Shown piece after piece: positions 56,801 through 64,000 of a stretch of DNA of 64,000 bases. The DNA comes from Romanomermis culicivorax (Eukaryota > Nematoda > Enoplea > Mermithida > Mermithidae): positions 558,001 through 622,000 of the forward strand of contig CAWUHX010000013.1 of assembly GCA_963922205.1 (NCBI GenBank), in the 5' to 3' direction. Numbering within the stretch: the first letter of the stretch is position 1; every line of letters begins with the position of its first letter. Under the pieces are notes generated by a model. That model was not told the DNA's origin. It did not search any database and saw only the letters and a list, made by a program, of their open reading frames with translations. The position numbers and the translations under genes were made by a program.

Positions 56801-59800
56801 AACTGAACCAGTTTTTTTGGATCTGGATCCGGTCCGAATCCGCTGAACCAATTTTTTTTTACGTCTGGATCCACTACTGCTAAAGGTTAGGATCCGGTCA
56901 TAATCAGACCTTTATTCATTTCGATTTGAAATGAGTTTCACAAAAAAATTTTCTGCAAAAACAACATGCTACATATTATGACTTTATTTGTTATTGAATC
57001 TGGGGATTTAACTTTACTTTCTGCATGAAGCAATTGTTCAAAGACGTTTGAGATTTGAGTTCATGCTCTAATTTGGTTTTTGGATCACTTGAGGCAATTT
57101 TTTGGCTATCTTTAGATAACAATACAATAGTTAGTTATTTGAAATCACTTGTAACGATGTGTTCTTGGATCAAGGTTTTTTCAGCACGAGTCCCATTAGC
57201 ATTCGTGCTAATGAAAAAATATTCTTTAGTACAGTTAACACGGTTGACAAATGTTACCTTGTTGGCGTCAATCTAATGTGTGAGTTTGTCAATTCTAATA
57301 ACCTGCTCTTACTGTACTTTCAACTCATAAAATTATGCTTAATGTTAGTACTTTCAAAAGGAATAACACTCTCATCTGATATAGGCTCTCGATCGATTTT
57401 TTCAGAAAACGTACAATTATATTGGCTATTCTATTGATTTGCGTAGAGTTCAGCATATGTGAAGACAGCTGTTTTCAAATTACTTGACTAGTGTCCAAGA
57501 GATTAGAGCCGAGGCTGATTCAGATTCGAGTCACAGTCGTTTACTAGGCAAAACGACGAGAATGAGGATATTGGCGAAGTTGTTACTTGTGAAAACGACG
57601 ATTTTTGATTTTTCGCCACGATGTTGTGATATCTTATATCTAACTTCCTTCTCGAACTTTTTTTAAGAATTTCTCTTTTTCACTCATCAGCACGTGTGCT
57701 AGCGTCAAAGAATTTCTATTAGCACGGCTCTGGTTTCATTAGCACCCAGCTAAAAAACCCTGTCTTACATTAGTTTTATTTTTTGTATCTTCTTTTACTT
57801 TAGCCACAAGTTGCCTATATATTGCAGGGTGTTTCCTCTACAGATGTTTTTGCTGACCTTTAGTATCATGGCATTTTCTGGATAGTTGTATTTCGCATTC
57901 ATTGCACTTCGCTTTTTCTTCATCTTCTGGGGACACTGTGAAGTAACTGCTAGTCAATAAACTTGAATCCATAATTTCTGAAAAATCACTGTCTTGATTT
58001 TTATTCATTTTTTTGATGCAACAAACTGTAGCTAAAACATAAGTGCAATTTAATGAATGAATATAACACAGAAAAAAATAGATTCATACAACTTGATTTA
58101 GAATAAACATGATACATAATTTTTCTTGAATATCTGGACGTGTATATACCATCATACAAGATCCAGATCCAATCCGGATCCGGTCGGATCTATCATTCAG
58201 GATACGAATCCGTTGAAGCATTTTTTCGGATCTGGACCCAATATCATCAAAAAAGTAAATCCGTCCCATCCCTAATGGCCGAAAAAAAGTAATGACTCAA
58301 CAAACATACATAAAGTTAATTAGAATTCATTATTAGGCAAAAATTTATTTTAATAAAACAATGATTTTTCTGAAAATCTACACTAAATAAATTTGAAATA
58401 CTTTTTTCTTCTAAGACATTCAACTGGCACATCTATATATTGTAGTATACCACACTGAGCTAAACCGATATTATCATTTATTTTTCAATTCAATTACAGT
58501 AAACAAAAACAATAAACACATTCGTAAATAAAAGTTATTGTATTTAAAACGTCACTTGTATATATTTGCATAAACCTTTGGTAATGTTGTTGTGGCCATA
58601 AAGGCAATTTTTGTTGTTAGTTTTTTTTATGTTTAGTCAGAAGAAAAGCGAGAAAATCGACTTCGTCTACCACCAGGCATTCTGGGTGGTATCTATTATT
58701 ATTGTTTCGTACTTTGCCCACCATTATCCCTGCTTACTGACCCCGTACCCAGCCATGGTCCAACCTGGTCCCCTGCCCGCCTCTCCAACGCCCCACCACC
58801 TCATGCTCATCTTTCACTGGTGACTGTACCAGCTTGGATCGGGTGAGGTACAGGTAAGTAAGGTAAGTTGTTTACTTGTTATTTATTTTGTGCATTTATT
58901 GATTTGTATAATATTTGTTTACTGTTATATATATATTGTTTATGTTTTTGCATATTTTCTTTCGTTTTCTACCGAAAATCGAGCAAAAAAGGTTCATACA
59001 TGGTCGTTTCGAAGACCAATATTACCAAATTCTTGCCGGACTAAAACCTATGTCGAAACAACCGTCGAAATTAGTAATTCCACTGCCGGACACCCCTGAA
59101 CAAACGGCTCAGCTGCCGCCTGTCGCCACCCCCATGGCACAGGATAAATTAGAACTTATGGCGGCCCAGATGGAGAAAATGATGGTCATTCTAGGCTAAA
59201 TGCAGAACCAAATCGTCACACAACAGCAAAAAGTTGCGAATCTGGCAACAGGTAATTTTCCTGTATGTACATCCAATGCAGGACCCTCTTCGCCCCTCTG
59301 GGCCCCCTGCCCACTGAGCAAGGGGACTATGGGTTATCAAATCCACCCCTCACCTTGCCAGCTGATAACCCCCGTGATGTTGACGTCAGCAACAACGTTT
59401 TTCAATTGACACGAAAAGAGGTGTTACAAATTTTGAACCAAATCCAGCAAGGAGTAGCCAATTTTACCCTGCAAATGGGAATTAAACCTAAGTTAGTATT
59501 ACAATTCTTTAAGACCTTAGATCAACAATTTAGAGACAACCTGCTGTTGCCCAAAAGTGTCAAATTGGAAATTTTGCCACGAGCCACCGATCCTGACGTA
59601 CATCACTTTATGGAAGATCGCACTTAATATAACGATGCCAAACAGATTATTTTAAGTTTTTTAGCCTCTCCTGGAACTCTCAGTGACCTTCACCGTGAAT
59701 GGTCCACCATTTCCCAGGGAGACTCAGAGAGTTATGTTCAATTTTTATATCATTTATATTCCTATGTGCCTACTCTTTTTCAGGATAAAACAGAGAAGGA

Positions 59801-62800
59801 AAGAGATCAAATGATCATCATACAGTTTTACAGCAAATCATCACCTGTAATACAGGCGACAATAGACAAACACAAAGGATAAATCGTCTCCCTTCAGGAC
59901 TTGGTGATGTTTTGCAACAACCTTGAGAAAGAATTGAAAATACAGGATGGGTTATTTGAGCAATGATTGCAAAAGCATCATCGACTCACAATAAATAAAG
60001 CGAGCCACGTGTCAAATCAAGATCCCACGGTGAGCCACGTGTCAAATCAAGATCCCACGCTGCCGCCACAAACTTATAACAGATTCTGAGGTAATAATTT
60101 TAGAAATTCCAATAGTAATGTGTCTTATAGGGGTCGAGGAAATCAGAATGCGGGCACCCAGCATGGCAGTTATGCTGGTAACCCCTCATGGCATCAGCAA
60201 CAGGCACCCCCTGCACCACCCATAGCGCTGCAAACCCCTGCACCCACACCGCAATCCAGTAATGATGCAATTCTGGCAAATAATGTGCTCTTAGGACAGC
60301 TAATAGACATACTGCAAAAGACTAATATTGCACTGCAACCTCCTCCAGCACCTCCCGCAGCATCGCAACCACCTGGTATGGCTAGAGCCCACCTTTATTG
60401 TGGTTATCACTGTATGTTTGGCCATTCAACCGAGCGATGTGTTAAATTGCAAGAATATGCAGCCCAAAACCCAACAGCTGATATCTCAATCCATTATCGT
60501 AATACCCCCGAAAGCTCTTACCAACCACGCGCACCCGCACCAACTCCCAACCAACCTCCTTTGCGACTCCTTCTGTATGGTGGTTATGGTAGCTATACCA
60601 CACCTCCCGGGAGACCACCTGCATGGAAACTTTTAACAATTTACCTATTACAGTAACCCACAGCGAACGACGAATATTCAAAGTATAGGTGAGAACCCAA
60701 CTACACAAAACCAGTTTCCACCTCAGTATTATAATCCTAATTATTTTGTATCTTTTCCACCTTCAACTTCTTCGCAGGATCAAACTACTGCTGCCCCGTT
60801 TGTGCAAAATAATTCTATTAATACTTCTAGTAACAAGTTGCAGGCACCCACTAAGCAGGAGTCAAATGCTAACAATGGAAAGGAGAATGAAACAATGTCG
60901 TTTTATAGTGATGATGCGATGCCTTTGATCGAAAAAACTGGAGGTAATAAAATCGAAAATTCGCAAAATTTAACTATTTTTCAGGACACAATGGACTAGT
61001 TTGAAAACACCATTTCTACCCTTAGTGCCACTGACAAGAACCCCTGATTTTTTCCACATTTGACACCTAGGGAAAGCATGTTTTTTCAAAAATATTACAA
61101 AATGTGCCCTTTGGAAATAGAAGTGAAAATAGGTAACTGGAGGGGTTTAGCGCTGTTAGACACAGGGGCCACCACTACCTCCGTCAAGGGATGTGACGTG
61201 TACCAACACATTACTCATACGGACCCCAGCAACTTACCTACTTCAGGGTACATCACGGTGGCAAATGGCCAATGGGTTCCCACCTTGGGACCTGTAAACT
61301 TTTATACGAAATTGGAAGATTTGGGTACCCACAGTATCCATTTCCATTATACAGTTTTAATTTCACCTAAACCGACAATTATTTTGGGCACAGACTTTCT
61401 AGCCCACGAAACCATCGGAGCTATTTTTGACTTTCGAAACCAAAAGCTAACAAACGCTAACAAGTGACCTTCAATGTTCAATGCCCAGAATCACCCTTAT
61501 GGGCACTAATGCTACCACATCCGCCAGTGACATCTTCTCCTCCGCCATCAACATCAACTATCAATGAAATCATGTTAGGCCACCCCCTTAATGTTGTTGT
61601 GGCCATAAAGGCAATTTTTGTTGTTAGTTTTTTTATGTTTAGTTAGAATAAAAGTGAGAAAATCGACTTCATCTACCACCAGGCATTCTGGATGGTATCC
61701 ATTATTATTGTTTCGTACTTCGCCCACCGTTATCCCTGCTTACCGACCCCCCTACCCAGCCGTGGTCCAACCTGGTCCCCCGCCCGCCTCTCCAACGGCC
61801 CCACCACCTAATGCTCATCTTTCAATATCATTATATAGCAGTGCGCGGCTTTGCATTCTATAATGTGTTTTTCCTTAAATGCTTCCGAATCACGAAAGTG
61901 GAAAGCAAGTACAATTTCATATTTTTATGATTTTCTGCTCAACCATGTCACATCAGACCAAGGTCGTATTTAGGGGGAGGGGCGGCCGCCACCCCCCATG
62001 GGACTTTGTTATATGTTGATGTTGTGTCTATCACTGAGAAAAATCTCAAAATTTTCCGGCGCTTTGTGCTGGTCAATGAGTGTAACAGTCATTGTTTTCT
62101 ATCAGCCACGGCCATTAGCATATCTACTTCGACCTACTAATTAAACTTCAACAGTTTCAATCAACTGAATTATCTCATCTCTTTTTTCATTAGTTACAAG
62201 ACAAAATTTTGGGCATGGTTCTCACTTATGGAAAACTTTTTCCATTTCAAAACCTGGCATTTTTCAGTATTTTTCTGACTAAAAGTATGGGGGTTCCTAT
62301 GGCTACTATAGGAGATTGGAAAATCCTGGGAGGGGGTCGCCTAATGGCTAGCCATGTGGTCGACGATTTCTGGGGGGGTTCCCATAGCACTCCCCCCCCC
62401 AATTACATGTCTGGTGGGAATTTGAAGGTGATTACACGTTGCAGGATCCCAAGCATTAGTTTGTTCGAGGATAGGGGCAAATGAAAGAGGTATGTCAAAA
62501 CGAAAAATTTAAAACTCACAAGGTGAATACACTTTTAGTTGATATAAATTCACACAGAATGTTCACCAGAAGAAAAATTTGACCATTAAGAATTCGTGTA
62601 CAAATCGCCTTTGAATCACTGAGCCACTAGACATTAATTTAACCGAAAATTTTCTCGAGATACATTTTTAGAGGTCCTTTGAACCTTTAGAAAGATGCAG
62701 AGTACCATGAGTTTTTTATCGTGGTGCTAATGAAACCAGAGTTTACTAATAGAAATTTCAGACGTTAGCAAACGTGCAAATAACTGAAAGTGAGAAATTT

Positions 62801-64000
62801 TTAAGACAAATTTGAGAACAACATTGGATAAAATATATCAAAAAATTGTGGCCAAAAATCAAAAATCGTCATTTTCTAACATTTATTCCATGACTTCCAC
62901 AAAATAAAAAATTCATTCTGAATGTTTTCTTTTTCGTTCAAATTCTTCCTGAAAGTACCAACATCAAGCTTAATTTCATGAATCGATAATACAATAAGAG
63001 CATGTTACTAGAATTGACAAACTCATACAATAGTTCCAGACTAACGAAGTACCATTTGTCAACTGTGCTAATGAAATATTTTTATTAGCAGGAATGCTAA
63101 TGTGACTCGTGCTTTAAAAAACTGGAGTTTACTGTTTCCAGAAGTAACTCTAGACATTTCTATTGGTTCAGGGATTCGGGATTTTGGTGGAACCGGGCCC
63201 TGACCATGAACATTTTCAATGCTGAAAAGTACATACAGGGTGAACACTCGGAATCGTCGTGATTTCAGATTTAAACACTTCAAATCAAAAATTTCAGATA
63301 TGCATGATTTATTAGATTGACATGCTATTGACTCTTTAACAAATATTTTTCGATGGGTAAGATTCATATTTTTTTACTTTGGCAAAATGTAGACTTACTG
63401 ATTCGGATCAGGGGGTTTTCACAAAACTTCTTGACATGGAATTTTCAAACTTTAGTCATTTAATACGAACATATAAACTAACTTTTCTTTTTTGTCGTCC
63501 ATAATAACATCGTAGTAACTGTATCTTTTCATTCCATTTTTAGTCAATGCTTTGACATCTATGAACGATAATTCCGTGAGCTGCCGTCCAACGGCCAATA
63601 AAAATTGGTCTAAGGTATCGGCGCCAAATGTAACGTTTGCGAAACTGATTTTCGACAATTTTTTCATTGACGAAAATTGTCGCATCGTCACGTCGTCGAA
63701 AAATTTAATGGCGGGCGAAGAGCCGTAAATTTTCGTCAAATTAGGGCATTTAGTGACCAATGTGCACACGAATTGTTTGAAAATTTCTCTTTTTGAAATT
63801 TTTTTGTTGTGTTTCCGATCTGTCATTTGCGTAATGACACCATCATTTTCACCTTCTGAGTTTGGTAACTGATTGGGAGTAGTCTCTTTTTCACGTTCAA
63901 ATTTTCCAATATCGATTTCTTCAAACATTTTGAAACGTTCATTGACGTATTTTTCGAACAAACTGTTGACCTTCTGTAAGTTCCCTAAATCTAGAAGATC
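53861..64000 (-). CDS. leucine-rich-repeat protein, three exons, 5' part beyond window
   Basis: Exons on the minus strand are 64000-63483 (open to the window edge), 56467-56024 and 54569-53861, ending in TAA. Phases agree at both joins; donors are AAAA|GTTAGT and GCGA|GTAAGT, acceptors cgttacag and tttttcag. The protein has irregular LRRs of the F-box/RNase-inhibitor-like kind: [84 protein letters not shown] and [10 protein letters not shown]. Its N-terminus, and so any F-box, lies outside the window. Such proteins usually act as protein-binding scaffolds, often for ubiquitin ligases; which partner is unknown. The 7-kb intron holds a hAT element and an LTR element, the 1.45-kb intron a C/G-run repeat. 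Confidence 0.8.
55000..55380. repeat. C/G-run repeat in LRR gene intron
   Basis: Starts acggagccccgagatctg, like 39950 and 47560, and contains gtatggct-agatatctg and gacgattttttggggttcct, like 62.3 and 47.2 kb. Confidence 0.55.
56770..58274. mobile_element. non-autonomous hAT element with GGATC arrays, second family member
   Basis: 1505 bp, tips TAGGGATAAGACGGGTATCC and, inverted, TAGGGATGGGACGGATTTAC, flanked by ATGGTCGA and ATGGCCGA (7 of 8 match). GGATCCGG-type subterminal repeats at 56785-56890 and 58160-58245. Same family as 29157-30707 but older. Lies in the LRR gene intron. Confidence 0.87.
58585..58816 (+). repeat. 5' LTR
   Basis: Begins TGTTGTTGTGGCC, ends CTTTCA. It pairs with 61592-61824; substitutions and a few indels separate the two LTRs, so the insertion is not new. 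Confidence 0.9.
58915..60656 (+). pseudogene. Gag of the LTR element, broken
   Basis: A degraded frame set: [19 protein letters not shown] then a stop at 59197, [18 protein letters not shown] (59420 on), stop at 59625, [20 protein letters not shown] (about 59690), stop at 59881, and a Pro/Gln-rich C-terminal region (60120-60656). The last holds [15 protein letters not shown], read as C-x2-H-x9-C (residues 94, 97 and 107 of that frame), like the unusual CHCC box of CsRn1-clade Gags but with Gln at the final Cys. A 30-bp tandem duplication lies at 60001-60060. At least four stops. Confidence 0.8.
61060..61467 (+). CDS. retroelement aspartic protease
   Basis: A 135-codon open frame. [13 protein letters not shown] (catalytic Asp about residue 34) and [19 protein letters not shown] (flap-distal ILG motif about 113) are the two marks of a retropepsin, which would cut Gag. 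It has no frame-breaking stop, unlike Gag. No start codon is certain; it was probably expressed as part of a Gag-Pro polyprotein. Confidence 0.85.
   Translation: MTPRESMFFQKYYKMCPLEIEVKIGNWRGLALLDTGATTTSVKGCDVYQHITHTDPSNLPTSGYITVANGQWVPTLGPVNFYTKLEDLGTHSIHFHYTVLISPKPTIILGTDFLAHETIGAIFDFRNQKLTNANK
61592..61824 (+). repeat. 3' LTR
   Basis: Partner of 58585-58816. It is directly preceded by ccaccccctta rather than a purine tract, which suggests that the 3' internal part was lost by deletion next to the LTR. Confidence 0.9.
61863..61960. repeat. half copy of the mariner-type MITE
   Basis: Matches the first 100 bases of 13452 and 53596 (tgtttttcctt-aaatgcttcc...gtggaaagcaagta). The right half is missing. 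Confidence 0.6.
61968..62425. repeat. C/G-run composite repeat
   Basis: Starts aaggtcgtatttaggggg, includes attttccggcgctttgtgctgg at about 62050, and ends in the tcgacgatttctgggggggt / cccccccccaattacatgt module also at 47110-47190. Mixed hAT-like and C/G-run pieces. Confidence 0.5.

Larger units (their letters stand above)
58585..61824 (+). mobile_element. LTR retrotransposon with gag and protease only
   Basis: LTRs 58585-58816 (232 bp) and 61592-61824 (233 bp) are direct repeats, TGTTGTTG...CTTTCA, about 90-95% alike by eye. A primer-binding-site-like TGGTGACTGTACC starts at 58818. Internal sequence is only 2775 bp: Gag-like frames then an aspartic protease, with the 3' LTR starting about 125 bases after the protease stop. 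There is no RT, RNase H or integrase. No purine tract is evident before the 3' LTR and the flanks (ggtaa, atatc) do not form a duplication. The Gag cysteine motif and TGGTGAC site suggest a CsRn1/Boudicca-like Ty3/gypsy origin. Confidence 0.85.

Noticed and set aside
60442..60708. 88-codon minus-strand ORF in the LTR element
   Set aside because: Shadow of the Gag zinc-box region.
1..64000. CRISPR arrays, operons or other prokaryotic systems
   Set aside because: No regularly spaced repeats with unique spacers; genes are spliced and repeats are eukaryotic.

Overview
The window is AT-rich DNA from a eukaryote, almost certainly an invertebrate animal. It contains spliced genes with GT-AG introns, including an animal-specific kindlin gene, and TATA and AATAAA signals, and it has a dense mobile-element load (DIRS-type tyrosine-recombinase retrotransposons, hAT, PIF/Harbinger, LINEs, LTR elements, a tRNA-derived SINE). 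The species cannot be named from sequence alone. There are no operons, prokaryotic ribosome sites or CRISPR arrays.

Host genes. (1) 0.1-3.3 kb, + strand: a small three-exon gene for a possibly secreted Cys-hairpin protein, followed by a diverged duplicate of its last exon with its own poly(A) signal. (2) 23.3-24.9 kb, + strand: a compact four-exon gene for a 97-residue secreted two-Cys protein, with CCAAT boxes, TATA box and poly(A) signal all visible. (3) 42.1-37.3 kb, - strand: nine phase-consistent coding exons of kindlin (fermitin/UNC-112), the integrin co-activator. F0, F1, F2 and PH are present; the F3 exons were not found. (4) 64.0-53.9 kb, - strand: three exons of a leucine-rich-repeat protein running off the right edge, with a 7-kb intron full of transposons.

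Mobile DNA. At 4.7-20.5 kb a degenerate Tx1/L1-like LINE is split by a foldback element (4856-17971). That element holds DIRS-like retrotransposon A (4979-17327). A in turn holds a second foldback element, a solo LTR in its right inverted repeat, and a second DIRS-like element B (12058-17296) in the same repeat; B carries a mariner-type MITE. Both DIRS elements show the diagnostic internal complementary region made from the reverse complements of both ends. From 25 to 58 kb lie at least seven hAT-type elements with 8-bp target duplications, an inner/outer foldback pair, a PIF/Harbinger remnant, tRNA-SINE copies and many minisatellites. One hAT element sits inside a second LINE. At 58.6-61.8 kb is an LTR retrotransposon that carries only gag and protease.

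The most unusual signals are the foldback family, whose copies share TATAGCAG-like tips but each carry a private GC-rich palindrome; a recurrent hairpin (CCGGCGCTTCGCGCCGG and variants) shared by hAT elements with unrelated tips; and the two small Cys-hairpin genes. All splice models were made by eye from phase and consensus sites and need transcript support.
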